Shown one piece after another: positions 56,242 to 64,000 of a DNA stretch of 64,000 nt. The notes beneath the pieces were generated by a model that saw only the letters and a list, made by a program, of their open reading frames with translations, made no database searches and was not told the origin of the DNA. Where the stretch lies: the NCBI RefSeq assembly GCF_016900895.1, contig NZ_JAFEUN010000003.1, positions 21,143 through 85,142 of the forward strand. Reading direction: 5' to 3'. Position 1 is the first letter of the stretch. Every line of letters starts with the position of its first letter. Source of the DNA: Parashewanella hymeniacidonis (GTDB taxonomy: Bacteria > Pseudomonadota > Gammaproteobacteria > Enterobacterales > Shewanellaceae). Made by a program: the position numbers and the translations under genes.

Positions 56242-57552
56242 ATGAAATTTAAAATGAAATCTGTTTGTGCCGCACTAGCGTTAGCCGTTTCTTCCACGGC
56301 CGCATATGCAGACGATTTACTACAAATTTATCAGCAAGCACTAACCAACGACCCGGTTGTTTTGCAAGCAAAAGCACAACGTGACAAGTTGTATGCTGCC
56401 ATTGAGCAAAGTCGCTCCGGCTTAATGCCGACCATAAGTGGTAATGTGTCTTACAGTAAAACTCATGATAATAATGCCAATAACCCTTCTGGTTATACCG
56501 CAGGTGTGTCATTAACTCAGTCTCTTTATGATCACAGCGTCTGGGTTGGCTTAAGCTTATCTGAAAAAGTCGCTTCACAAGCGGATTCTTCTTACGCTGG
56601 TGCACTACAAGAGTTGATGATTCGTGTGACTTCAGCTTATTTTGATGTATTAACAGCTAAAGATAATTATGAGTTTGTTAAAGCAGAAAAGCGTGCTATC
56701 GATCGTCAGCTTGAACAAACAAAACAGCGTTTTGCCGTTGGTCTGACCGCAATTACAGATGTACATGAAGCACAAGCTCAATATGATTTAGCGTCAGCCT
56801 CTGAAATTCAAGCTCAAAACACGCTGGACAACAGTTACGAAGCACTTCGAGAAATCACTGGTATCGATCACTTAAATATCGACCCATTAGATACTAAGCG
56901 TTTCACAGCGGTGACTCCTGCGCCTCAATCTTCAAATGATTGGTTGAAGATCGCAGAGAATAAAAATATCGCCTTAATGGGTGATAAGTTGGGTAAAGAT
57001 ATTGCTAAAGAAACGATTGATGCTCAAGAAGCAGGGCACCTTCCGACACTTTCTTTAAACGCTGGTTACAACTCAAACTTTGATCAAAAACTCAGCGGTA
57101 TCGATTCACAGCCTGCGGATCGTGATACCACCAATGTTGGTGTGAGGTTAAGTGTTCCCATCTTCCAAGGGTTTGCTGTCAGCTCCCAAGTTAAGCAAGC
57201 ACAGTATGATTACGTTTCTGCGAGCCAAAAGCTTGAGCAAACTTATCGTGGTGTAGTGAAAAGCGTACGTAACAATTTTAATAACGTAAAAGCCTCAATC
57301 AGTTCGATCAAAGCTTATGAGCAGTCGGTACTTTCTTCTGAAAGTGCATTAAAGGCAACTCAGGCTGGGTTCGAAGTTGGTACTCGTACCATTGTTGACG
57401 TATTAAACCGTACTCGTGATTTATATAACTCTAAGCGTCAGTTGTCTGATGCGCGTTATAGCTACATCCAGTCAGTGTTAGCACTAAAACAAGCTGCTGG
57501 TACGTTAACTGAAGATGACATTATTGGTATCAATAATGGCTTAATGAAATAA
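56242..57552 (+). CDS. tolC: outer membrane efflux channel TolC
   Basis: 436 residues from ATG 56242, which follows AAAAGGACC; the longer frame to 56161 is unlikely. The signal peptide (1-~24) ends AYADD. Two structural repeats of the outer-membrane efflux protein family follow, with typical stretches LYDHSVWVGLSLSEKVASQ and VGVRLSVPIFQGFAVSSQVKQA and the helical barrel segments. It is the exit duct for RND and MFS efflux pumps and type I secretion. Divergent from nudF as in E. coli; it ends at a strong terminator. Confidence 0.94.
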   Translation: MKFKMKSVCAALALAVSSTAAYADDLLQIYQQALTNDPVVLQAKAQRDKLYAAIEQSRSGLMPTISGNVSYSKTHDNNANNPSGYTAGVSLTQSLYDHSVWVGLSLSEKVASQADSSYAGALQELMIRVTSAYFDVLTAKDNYEFVKAEKRAIDRQLEQTKQRFAVGLTAITDVHEAQAQYDLASASEIQAQNTLDNSYEALREITGIDHLNIDPLDTKRFTAVTPAPQSSNDWLKIAENKNIALMGDKLGKDIAKETIDAQEAGHLPTLSLNAGYNSNFDQKLSGIDSQPADRDTTNVGVRLSVPIFQGFAVSSQVKQAQYDYVSASQKLEQTYRGVVKSVRNNFNNVKASISSIKAYEQSVLSSESALKATQAGFEVGTRTIVDVLNRTRDLYNSKRQLSDARYSYIQSVLALKQAAGTLTEDDIIGINNGLMK

Positions 57553-57572
57553 GTCCTCTTCTTTACAGATAT

Positions 57573-57601
57573 AAAAAAAACCGCTTTAAGCGGTTTTTTT
57601 A
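57573..57601. terminator. bidirectional terminator after tolC
   Basis: An AACCGCTT-T-AAGCGGTT stem flanked by a run of A on one side and a run of T on the other works on both strands, between tolC and the convergent outer-membrane barrel gene. Confidence 0.93.
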
Positions 57602-57620
57602 TGTCTGCTTTACAATGGAT

Positions 57621-58322
57621 TTAGAAATCTAATTCAACACCGACAAAGTAACCATCAGCTTTGGTATTGGCATTGATGCCTGAAAACTTATTCACATCAA
57701 AAGTAAAATCGCGGTAACCAGCACGAAGATTGACATCGAAAGCGGCAAGGTCGAACTTATAGCCTAGCCCCGCTGAATAATCGTAAACATCACGCTCATT
57801 AATGCCAACATTCACATCGACAAAACCGTATAAATCAAAACCAGGTAAACTTAACTCTGCATTAGCGTGTCCCATAAAGATACCACTATCGATGTCTTTC
57901 GTACCTGACAAGTTTCCAGTTTTATAATCCAACTCACCGTTCATCAAGCGATATGCAGCACCCGCATCCAAAGACAAAATATCGTTATCCAGCAATTCAT
58001 AATACAACACCAAATCGGCATGGCTTAGGTTGTAACCTTGGCGTCCAGTTTGAGCACCAACGGTATAACTTCCAGAAGTATCAACTTGACTTGCTCTAAG
58101 CATAACATTTGGAATAAACGGTAACGGATGCTCTAGCGCAACCCAAATTCTGCCTTGTGTTTTAGCGTCAAAGTTACCGGAAGTTGAGCTTGTACTATTT
58201 GCAGCAACGGAACCTTGAGTATCCACTCGCCATACGTCAACACCAACTTTACCACCTAAAATCGTATCGGCATTTGCCGCACCGGACACTAACAGTGCTA
58301 AAGGTAAAATTATTTTTTTCAT
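57621..58322 (-). CDS. outer membrane beta-barrel protein (TIGR04219-like)
   Basis: 233 residues. The signal peptide (1-18) ends ANADT. The mature part alternates polar and hydrophobic residues as in small beta-barrels: GGKVGVDVWRVDTQGS at the start, and it finishes ADGYFVGVELDF with a terminal Phe, the usual Bam signature. I recall the TIGR04219 family (GGKVG-VxxW pattern) from marine gammaproteobacteria. The function is unknown. It is preceded by the DUF2333 gene by 2 bp. Confidence 0.8.
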   Translation of the reverse strand: MKKIILPLALLVSGAANADTILGGKVGVDVWRVDTQGSVAANSTSSTSGNFDAKTQGRIWVALEHPLPFIPNVMLRASQVDTSGSYTVGAQTGRQGYNLSHADLVLYYELLDNDILSLDAGAAYRLMNGELDYKTGNLSGTKDIDSGIFMGHANAELSLPGFDLYGFVDVNVGINERDVYDYSAGLGYKFDLAAFDVNLRAGYRDFTFDVNKFSGINANTKADGYFVGVELDF

Positions 58323-58324
58323 CG

Positions 58325-59311
58325 TTATCCTTGAGATAGTAAGTTGTTTAAATCAATAACTGCCGCATTGGCTCTGGAAATATAATTCGCCATCACTAAG
58401 GAATGATTGGCTAAAATGCCAAAGCCACTGCCGTTTAAAATCATAGGACTGTATACAGTCTGCTGTGTTGCTTCTAATTCACGAATAATTTGCTGAACGC
58501 TCGTTCTTGCATTCTTTTTTTCGAGCACATCAGCAAAGTCCACTTCAATTGCACGCATAAAATTCAGTAATGCCCATGAACTACCGCGCGCTTCATAAAA
58601 CACATTATCAATGTCTAACCATGGTGTTTTGAAACGTCTAACCGGTGCAACTTCAGTGGATTGCTTCGCTGCCGAATCGCCTGCCAAATCGGTATTCACT
58701 CGCTCAGTTTCTACACTCGCAGACAACCGTTGAGATAAGCCACCTAAGCGTTTTTGAACTTCCTTAAGCCATTCATTTAAGTTATCCGCACGGGCATAAA
58801 ATTGAGCGTTAACGTTTGAAGGATCACTGATCCTTAATCGATAGAACTCAAGCAACTTCACGGCTTCCTGATACTCATTCTCAGCTCTTGGGATCAGCCA
58901 ACTCGTATGATCAATATTGAACTTTGCTTGGGCCTCGCTTAAGTCTTTATCCTCAAGCGACTGAGATTGAGAGCGACTGAAATCTTTCCTCATGGCTCTG
59001 GCTAAGTCACGAACTTGCTCTAAAGCACCAAATTCAAAAGAATGCATATTATCAAGAAACACGCCCGGTGGTAGCGTATCATTCGATGTCCAACCACCTG
59101 GCTTATTAAGCAATACTTCCACAGTATTGATTAACGCACTGGTCGTCGAATACCCAATAATCGGTTTACCATTGGCTTGTACTTTGGCTTCGGGTGCAAT
59201 TGGATCAGGATCCACACTCCACCACATTCCTAAACTGGTTAACACCACAAAAATAACACCTACTGCAATGCCAACATACTTGTTCGCACGTGCACTCCAA
59301 GTAAAATTCAT
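58325..59311 (-). CDS. DUF2333 family inner-membrane protein
   Basis: 328 residues. One N-terminal membrane helix (~11-32, VGIAVGVIFVVLTSLGMWW) is followed by a large periplasmic domain. The stretch KPIIGYSTTSALINTVEVLLNKPGGWTSND and the PPGVFLDNM segment are the parts I associate with DUF2333. No enzymatic motif. It lies between the PCu(A)C gene (8 bp upstream) and the barrel gene (2 bp downstream), probably one transcript. Confidence 0.82.
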   Translation of the reverse strand: MNFTWSARANKYVGIAVGVIFVVLTSLGMWWSVDPDPIAPEAKVQANGKPIIGYSTTSALINTVEVLLNKPGGWTSNDTLPPGVFLDNMHSFEFGALEQVRDLARAMRKDFSRSQSQSLEDKDLSEAQAKFNIDHTSWLIPRAENEYQEAVKLLEFYRLRISDPSNVNAQFYARADNLNEWLKEVQKRLGGLSQRLSASVETERVNTDLAGDSAAKQSTEVAPVRRFKTPWLDIDNVFYEARGSSWALLNFMRAIEVDFADVLEKKNARTSVQQIIRELEATQQTVYSPMILNGSGFGILANHSLVMANYISRANAAVIDLNNLLSQG

Positions 59312-59319
59312 TACGACTC

Positions 59320-59796
59320 CTAATGATGATGGTGATGATGATCCATCTCTTGTTTCACTTTTTCTACGGGTAACTTAATGATCTTTTTCGTCCCATCAGA
59401 AAAATACAACGTTAAAGGTACCATCTGTCCAACTTTAAGCGGTTGCTTTAATCCCATCACCATAATGTGATTTCCTGAAGAGGTTAATACTAACTGACTG
59501 TGTGCTTTCAAATTATAACTTGGCACTTGGCGCATTTTTACAACGCCATTCTCTTCGATTAAAGTATGTAATTGTGCTTCTTTAGCAACCGGAGTTTCAG
59601 CTTTAATAAGCTTTACGTTTGCACCTTCGTTTTTAAGCGTAAAATACGCAGCCGTATTCGGCACCGTTGGAGGAAGCGCTCTTACATGTCCTGAGACTAA
59701 CGAAATTTGAGCGGCAAAGGTGTGTAAACTAAAACCAGAGATGATTAACAATGAGATTGAAATTTTCATTATTTTTTTCAATGTCCTAAACTCCAT
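59320..59796 (-). CDS. PCu(A)C-type periplasmic copper chaperone with His tail
   Basis: 158 residues (an internal ATG at codon 10, MKISIS, is an equally good start). The signal peptide ends TFAAQ. The copper-binding pattern of the family is present: His in QLHTLIEENG, Met in VVKMRQV, and GNHIMVMG with the His-x-Met pair. The C terminus ends in DHHHHHH, a natural six-histidine tail that may hold extra metal. The family delivers Cu(I) to cytochrome oxidase CuA sites in the periplasm. First gene of the leftward group with DUF2333 and the barrel gene. Confidence 0.88.
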   Translation of the reverse strand: MEFRTLKKIMKISISLLIISGFSLHTFAAQISLVSGHVRALPPTVPNTAAYFTLKNEGANVKLIKAETPVAKEAQLHTLIEENGVVKMRQVPSYNLKAHSQLVLTSSGNHIMVMGLKQPLKVGQMVPLTLYFSDGTKKIIKLPVEKVKQEMDHHHHHH

Positions 59797-59831
59797 ATAC
59801 TTAAGTATTCCCTATTTTGAGGAACCCGATT

Positions 59832-60569
59832 ATGAGTGCTCTTTTGGTCAATGATGCAAACGGCGTTAGAACCCTATGTTTTAATAAACCTGATAAGCTC
59901 AATGCCATCAATCTTGATATGTATAAACAGCTAACAGAATACCTTATTCAAGGTGAGAGCGACAATGACATTCGAGCATTTCTGATCAAAGGTTCCGGCG
60001 AGCACTTTACTTCCGGAAATGATATTGCTGATTTTCTCAAAGGGGGTGATTTACACAATAACCATCCCGCAGTTCGATTTCTTTATTGCTTACTCGAAAT
60101 TAAAAAGCCATTAATCGCTTCAGTATCCGGAACTGCTGTTGGCATAGGTGCAACCATATTACTGCATTGTGATTTAGCTTATGCTGAACCTAACGCTAAG
60201 TTTCAGTTTCCATTTTTAAACTTGGGACTGATCCCTGAAGCTGGCTCAACAATGTTATTGCCTGAATTAGTTGGTCATCAAAAAGCGTCTGAGCTTTTTT
60301 TACTTGCCGAACAGTTCAGTGCAAAAGAAGCATTAGGCTATGGGTTAATCAACAAGATTATCGATACGCCAAACCTTCATGAATATTCTGAAAAGAAAGC
60401 TATTCAAATTGCGAGCCACCCCATTAAAGCAGTAAGAGAAACATTACGATTGATGCGCCCAAATAAGCACAAAATACAACATCAAATGCATCAAGAATTA
60501 GAGGTTTTCAGTGAATGTTTAAAAAGCGAAGAAACTCAGCAACGGTTTAGTCATTTTTTTAAAAAATAA
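59832..60569 (+). CDS. enoyl-CoA hydratase/isomerase family protein
   Basis: 245 residues from ATG 59832, 8 bases after TGAGGA; the TTG at 59817 would overlap this site. The crotonase fold is recognised by FNKPDKLNAINLDMYKQL (~15-32), the oxyanion-hole segment SGEHFTSGNDIADFL (~57-71), SGTAVGIGATILLHCDLAYA (~102) and PFLNLGLIPEAGST (~130). The Glu in PEAGST is kept; the first catalytic Glu of true hydratases is less clear. It probably acts on an acyl-CoA ester. Divergent from PCu(A)C and convergent with the next gene. Confidence 0.9.
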   Translation: MSALLVNDANGVRTLCFNKPDKLNAINLDMYKQLTEYLIQGESDNDIRAFLIKGSGEHFTSGNDIADFLKGGDLHNNHPAVRFLYCLLEIKKPLIASVSGTAVGIGATILLHCDLAYAEPNAKFQFPFLNLGLIPEAGSTMLLPELVGHQKASELFLLAEQFSAKEALGYGLINKIIDTPNLHEYSEKKAIQIASHPIKAVRETLRLMRPNKHKIQHQMHQELEVFSECLKSEETQQRFSHFFKK

Positions 60570-60570
60570 A

Positions 60571-60969
60571 TTAGCGGGCTTTGAGAAAGAATGTAAGTAA
60601 ACAGCAAAGCAAAATAAGAGTGATGGCGCAGCCAAAAAAGCTTAACGTGTTTAATGCGAGAAGCGCCATTGCTGTCGAGAAAACAGCCAAGACCACTTGT
60701 AAAATGTTTAAGTTAAAAATCACATAATAGATCACAGCCAATGCTAGGCTTGAAAGTCCAAACATAACCCAAGGCGACATACCGAATAAAGCCACAGACT
60801 CTAACACTGAGTTAAAGTGCTCTAGAGCTTCAACATCAATGACTTGAAAATGCTCAACGGGTACCAGTAACCAACCAAATGCTGCGACAAAAGCGACCAG
60901 TCCTCCAAAACTTCCAAGCGCACTGATAAGGTTTGATTGCATGAATCTCATCGTCAATTCCTTATCCAT
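60571..60969 (-). CDS. hypothetical inner-membrane protein downstream of pspC
   Basis: 132 residues with three to four predicted membrane helices (LGSFGGLVAFVAAFGWLLV, MFGLSSLALAVIYYVIFNL, AVFSTAMALLAL, CAITLILLCCLL). No known family. Its start overlaps the end of the PspC gene by 8 bp, so it belongs to the same small operon. Confidence 0.75.
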   Translation of the reverse strand: MDKELTMRFMQSNLISALGSFGGLVAFVAAFGWLLVPVEHFQVIDVEALEHFNSVLESVALFGMSPWVMFGLSSLALAVIYYVIFNLNILQVVLAVFSTAMALLALNTLSFFGCAITLILLCCLLTFFLKAR

Positions 60970-61153
60970 TCTTATAAACGAACTGCGCCAGCACTAAATA
61001 AACGATTGCCGTAGTCAAAGGCGCAAATACTAAACACAAACCCCACACAATCCGTGTACCTAATGTTGACCAATCAAACTGCTTGGCCATTGATGATGCA
61101 ACACCACAAATCAGTTTTGATGATTTTTTGACTTCATATTCCCATCGATGCAT
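60962..61153 (-). CDS. pspC: PspC-domain protein
   Basis: 63 residues. The PspC domain pattern is clear: KLICGVASSMAKQFDWSTLG, then the membrane helix RIVWGLCLVFAPLTTAIVYLV. In phage-shock systems PspC is an inner-membrane sensor that frees PspF from PspA. No pspA or pspF is in this window, so this is a stand-alone psp-like group. It starts 3 bp after the stop of a 36-residue membrane peptide. Confidence 0.87.
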   Translation of the reverse strand: MHRWEYEVKKSSKLICGVASSMAKQFDWSTLGTRIVWGLCLVFAPLTTAIVYLVLAQFVYKNG

Positions 61154-61156
61154 GGT

Positions 61157-61267
61157 TTACTCCCAATTCGAAACTTTTGTTAATACCAGTAAAACTAAAG
61201 CGCACAACCCAAAACTAATCACCGGTAACATTAGAACTCCTGCAATACTGTTTGCTAAGAATTCCAT
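61157..61267 (-). CDS. 36-residue single-helix membrane peptide, translationally coupled upstream of pspC
   Basis: A short frame from ATG 61267, with a hydrophobic helix (IAGVLMLPVISFGLCALVLL) and a short polar tail. Its ATG overlaps the stop codon of the upstream 104-residue gene (TAATG), and its stop is 3 bp from the PspC start, with GGGAGTAAACC between serving pspC. The coupling on both sides is strong support for a real gene. It may play the role of PspB (74 residues in E. coli), though it lacks the cytoplasmic part. Confidence 0.7.
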   Translation of the reverse strand: MEFLANSIAGVLMLPVISFGLCALVLLVLTKVSNWE

Positions 61268-61581
61268 TATTCGATATCCGAGTTATTTTGATCTTCTTGC
61301 TTGTCATTGTTGTTAGCAACTTCAGCTTTATCTTGGTTTTCAGTAACGTCTGCTTTTATTGATAATTCATGCATCATTTCAGCAAGTTGTGCTTCAAAAC
61401 TTAACATCACTTCTTTTTTAGCAACTTCAATTAGCTTAGCCGTTTGAACTGCCATTGTTCTTTCCAGTGAAGTAACAATATCAGTATTAACATCACTTGC
61501 TTGAGCGCTCATACTCATGCCAGAGATCAAAATTGTTGAACCAACAAAACCAAGTGTGTTTTTCGAAATTTGCTTAAACAT
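61267..61581 (-). CDS. hypothetical exported protein, first gene of the psp-like group
   Basis: 104 residues. The signal peptide ends AQASD (about residue 28). The mature part is a helix (TSLERTMAVQTAKLIEVAKK) with an acidic Asn/Gln/Asp-rich tail. No family recognised. It is the first of four overlapping or tightly spaced leftward genes (104 aa, 36 aa, PspC, 132 aa). Confidence 0.7.
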   Translation of the reverse strand: MFKQISKNTLGFVGSTILISGMSMSAQASDVNTDIVTSLERTMAVQTAKLIEVAKKEVMLSFEAQLAEMMHELSIKADVTENQDKAEVANNNDKQEDQNNSDIE

Positions 61582-61738
61582 AATGTTTTCCTTGTTAAAA
61601 AATATCCAAATGACAATTTAGATATAACAAGGGGCGTGCCAAGTTTCAAAGAGAACATTAAGAGATTGATATATATGAATTAAATTCAATTAAACGTAGA
61701 GGGTGACAGTGATTTAGTTTAGGAGTAAAAACAAGATT

Positions 61739-61773
61739 GGTGAAAATAACCACTACATTTAGCTATTTTCACC
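61739..61773 (-). terminator. terminator after dusA
   Basis: 10-base arms GGTGAAAATA/TATTTTCACC with a 15-base loop; on the minus strand the stem is followed by AATCTTGTTTTT. It is 11 bp beyond the dusA stop. Confidence 0.75.
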
Positions 61774-61783
61774 ATTGATACAA

Positions 61784-62767
61784 TTAAGAGTCGATAAACG
61801 ATAAAGCTTGAGTAATAACTTCGATACCCGCCTCTTTTTTATGAGCATTTTCGCTCAAATGACGACGCCAGCCTCGAGAGCCTGGAATCCCCTGGAACAA
61901 ACCAATAATATGACGAGTAACATGATTTAAGCGTCCACCTTGTTTCAGGTGTTGCTCAATATAAGGCAGCATCATCTCTGCAACCTGATGGCGAGTTAAA
62001 TTACGAGGCTCCATTCCGCATAGCTGCGCATCAACCTCACTAACAATAAAGGGATTACTGTAAGCTTCTCGCCCAACCATTACGCCATCTAAGTGCTGTA
62101 AATGACTTTGCATCTCCTCGATGGTCTTGATACCGCCGTTAATACTGATATGTAAATCGGAATAATCTTTTTTTAGCTGATACACCTTCGGATAATCCAA
62201 TGGTGGGATCTCACGATTCTCTTTTGGGCTTAAACCAGATAACCAAGCTTTTCGCGCATGAATAATGAATTCGTCACACCCTTTATCTTTGACCACATCG
62301 ATAAATTGGGTAAGAAATTCATAACTGTCTTGATCATCAATACCAATCCGTGTTTTAACTGTCACAGGAATATCAACGACTTGTTTCATCGCATCAACGC
62401 ATTCTGCAACAAGCTCAGGTTCAGCCATTAAGCAGGCGCCAAAACGACCATTCTGAACTCTATCCGATGGGCAACCCACATTAAGGTTTATTTCATCATA
62501 TCCACGCTCTGCTGCAATTTGAGCGCACTTTGCTAAATCAATGGAATTGGAGCCACCTAGCTGCAAAGCTAGCGGGTGTTCTTCTTCATTGTAAGCGAGA
62601 TAATCACCTTTACCATGCAGGATAGCTCCAGTCGTCACCATTTCGGTATAAAGCAAAGCTTGCTTTGACATCAAGCGTGCAAAGTAACGATAGTGCCTGT
62701 CCGTCCAGTCCAGCATAGGCGCACAACTAAATACCCTATTGATTGGTTTAATTGAAGTTTTTGACAT
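61784..62767 (-). CDS. dusA: tRNA-dihydrouridine(20/20a) synthase DusA
   Basis: 327 residues, the usual DusA length. FMN-binding TIM barrel with [18 protein letters not shown] at the N terminus and the catalytic cysteine in [20 protein letters not shown] (the second Cys, ~108). [11 protein letters not shown] and [14 protein letters not shown] contact phosphate. It reduces U20/U20a of tRNA with NADPH. Single gene with its own terminator. Confidence 0.96.
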   Translation of the reverse strand: MSKTSIKPINRVFSCAPMLDWTDRHYRYFARLMSKQALLYTEMVTTGAILHGKGDYLAYNEEEHPLALQLGGSNSIDLAKCAQIAAERGYDEINLNVGCPSDRVQNGRFGACLMAEPELVAECVDAMKQVVDIPVTVKTRIGIDDQDSYEFLTQFIDVVKDKGCDEFIIHARKAWLSGLSPKENREIPPLDYPKVYQLKKDYSDLHISINGGIKTIEEMQSHLQHLDGVMVGREAYSNPFIVSEVDAQLCGMEPRNLTRHQVAEMMLPYIEQHLKQGGRLNHVTRHIIGLFQGIPGSRGWRRHLSENAHKKEAGIEVITQALSFIDS

Positions 62768-62907
62768 GTAAGTAGTTTTCTTTGATTTGTTAAATCAATT
62801 TTCATCAGATATTTTGTGATATTCTCGCATATTTCTATATATATTGGGTATCGGCTTCCCTCACAGCTACCCACATTTTTTGGATAATTTAGCCTTGGAG
62901 GTCAAAC

Positions 62908-63090
62908 TTGACTAAATCAAAACAAAATGTAAACAAACAGACAAAATTCAAACCTAAGTTACAGAATTTTAAAATAAGCTTGTCTTATGAAGGTTTGACG
63001 CTGAATGATGACGCTAATGATCTGTCAATTGAAGAGTTGAAAAAATTATATCTAGCAAAAGCTCCTGATGACTATCTGCCTCAAAAGTAA
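62908..63090 (+). CDS. hypothetical 60-residue protein
   Basis: TTG start 6 bases after a strong GGAGG, which is the main support. A basic first half (KSKQNVNKQTKFKPKLQNFK) is followed by an acidic second half ending LYLAKAPDDYLPQK. No family recognised. Divergent from dusA and convergent with the nucleotidyltransferase-like gene. Confidence 0.6.
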   Translation: MTKSKQNVNKQTKFKPKLQNFKISLSYEGLTLNDDANDLSIEELKKLYLAKAPDDYLPQK

Positions 63091-63119
63091 ATATTTTGAA
63101 TTATTGAACAGGTCGCATT

Positions 63120-63986
63120 TTAGCCATCCATTCTTAACTTGATAATCTCAACGATTTCAGCTGCACTTTCATAATCGACCTGCATTGTTCGGCTGATATC
63201 CAGAATGAATTTGTCCATTTGTTCTTCATTGGAGAACAGCTTTGTATTGAGCGTCTTTATAGTTTTTATTGCTGCGATATTCTTAGCATCATCAGCTAAC
63301 TTCATTGTTCCTGCAAGGTGCTCATGATAATTTTGAGCTTCCATATAACCTTCATCATATAGTGCATCAAGAATTTCAGGGATCTTGGAGTAATGTTTTG
63401 TCAGGTAGAATACATCTGAGGCATCCTTCTTACGAATGCTATCTTCACGCTCCAACCACGAATTCAGTTTAAGCAATAGCATTCCAGCAGGAGATGCCAC
63501 ATTAAGCTGTAGATTTAATGATTCAGAAATCGTAACTTGCAAGGCATTAGTCATAGCCTCTTCAAAACCAACTACACTCATCTCGATAACATTTTCTGGA
63601 GGCCAAGCGATTGACTGCCGCTCATCACTGACGGCGCCGAATGGAATAATATCAATCTCCCATGGTAAACCGTCTGAATCAATGATATTAAGCTGATGCA
63701 CTTGTTTTTTAGCACTCGTAAATCCATTTTCAATCAAAGATGATTTTAATTGTTCAAACTGACTCCAATCTTTTACTTGAATGCCAAAATCTATATCCCT
63801 TGTACCTCGTTCTATAGAGGCATCAAAGCCATGTACCAACACAATATCCCTTGCTGTAGCACCAACAACTAAAAATGGAAGGCTCATATCGGGTTCAAGA
63901 CTGCTAGGTAACCAATAGTTGAATGAGTGGCTCAAGCAGCCCTTTACCTCGTAGGCCAGCATTGTGTACAAACTCAAAAAAACCAA
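63120..63986 (-). CDS. nucleotidyltransferase-like protein (AbiEii/NTase family appearance)
   Basis: 288 residues to an ATG near the window edge; internal starts are possible (for example MLAYEVKG at codon 9). The nucleotidyltransferase pattern is visible: FLVVGATARDIVLVHG (~38-53), then RGTRDIDFGIQV with the DxD pair (~60-71), and EIDIIPFG with a third acidic residue (~108). LLKLNSWLERED and the following DVFYLT are typical of AbiEii-like toxins and related stand-alone NTases. No antitoxin partner is visible in the window. Possible toxin or RNA-modifying enzyme; not certain. Confidence 0.7.
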   Translation of the reverse strand: MVFLSLYTMLAYEVKGCLSHSFNYWLPSSLEPDMSLPFLVVGATARDIVLVHGFDASIERGTRDIDFGIQVKDWSQFEQLKSSLIENGFTSAKKQVHQLNIIDSDGLPWEIDIIPFGAVSDERQSIAWPPENVIEMSVVGFEEAMTNALQVTISESLNLQLNVASPAGMLLLKLNSWLEREDSIRKKDASDVFYLTKHYSKIPEILDALYDEGYMEAQNYHEHLAGTMKLADDAKNIAAIKTIKTLNTKLFSNEEQMDKFILDISRTMQVDYESAAEIVEIIKLRMDG

Positions 63987-64000
63987 GATAAAGAGGGAGT

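Overview
The window is about 40% GC chromosome of a marine-type gammaproteobacterium, most likely Alteromonadales (Colwellia, Pseudoalteromonas or Psychrosphaera-like). I infer this from conserved blocks: rsgA-psd-mscM, nudF-DUF1249-cpdA-yqiA-parE diverging from tolC, parC, orn and dusA. Genus level is not proven by eye.

Layout. 1-19,200 is ordinary core genome: the tail of a BCCT transporter; an exonuclease plus a cNMP/CBS/DUF294 protein; a cluster of three tRNA-Gly(GCC) genes and one decayed copy; orn; rsgA-psd-hairpin-TrmH-like-mscM-GDPD; a 2-hydroxyacid dehydrogenase; an FAH-family hydrolase; an AraC regulator; a small periplasmic cupredoxin-like protein; an unknown 455-residue protein; parC; and a PQQ-type sugar dehydrogenase-like gene. 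51,459-64,000 is again core: parE, yqiA, cpdA, DUF1249, nudF, tolC, an outer-membrane barrel, DUF2333, PCu(A)C, a crotonase, a small psp-like membrane operon, dusA and a nucleotidyltransferase-like gene.

Between them, from about 19,201 to 51,458 (32.3 kb), sits a complete Tn7-like CRISPR-associated transposon of type I-F3. Its ends are inverted TGATT(A/C) termini followed by the 16-base repeat CACCATAAGTTTGCAT: three copies at the right end, one exact and two degenerate at the left. The core operon reads leftward: tnsA-tnsB-tnsC-tniQ-cas8/5f-cas7f-cas6f-mini CRISPR array (three 28-base repeats, two 32-base spacers). There is no cas1, cas2 or cas3. Converging on the array is a second TniQ-family gene, a 588-residue TnsD-like protein with three apparent helix-turn-helix units. 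The tnsA-side end lies 6 bp past the parE stop codon and neither spacer matches parE by eye. The simplest reading is a transposon with two targeting routes: a fixed, protein-guided route to parE and an RNA-guided route to other DNA.

The cargo (19.4-40.2 kb) is mostly defence-like. hsdM, hsdS and an unknown gene lie to the right. To the left is a packed operon of two DUF262 proteins (one with a DUF1524 HNH-type end), a NERD-nuclease/SF1-helicase fusion with altered Walker motifs, a repeat/OB-like protein, and hsdR. Between these halves of the type I restriction locus sit two related lipoproteins and a Crp/Fnr-type regulator, with perfect TGTCAC-N4-GTGACA palindromes in front of the promoter regions. 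A PDZ lipoprotein flanked by a 93-bp repeat and two unknown small genes complete the cargo.

The insertion has separated parE from the sugar dehydrogenase-parC pair. All three keep the same transcriptional direction as the element's tns, cas and hsd genes, so read-through in and out of the element is plausible. No database or alignment program was used; family calls rest on motifs seen in the translations.
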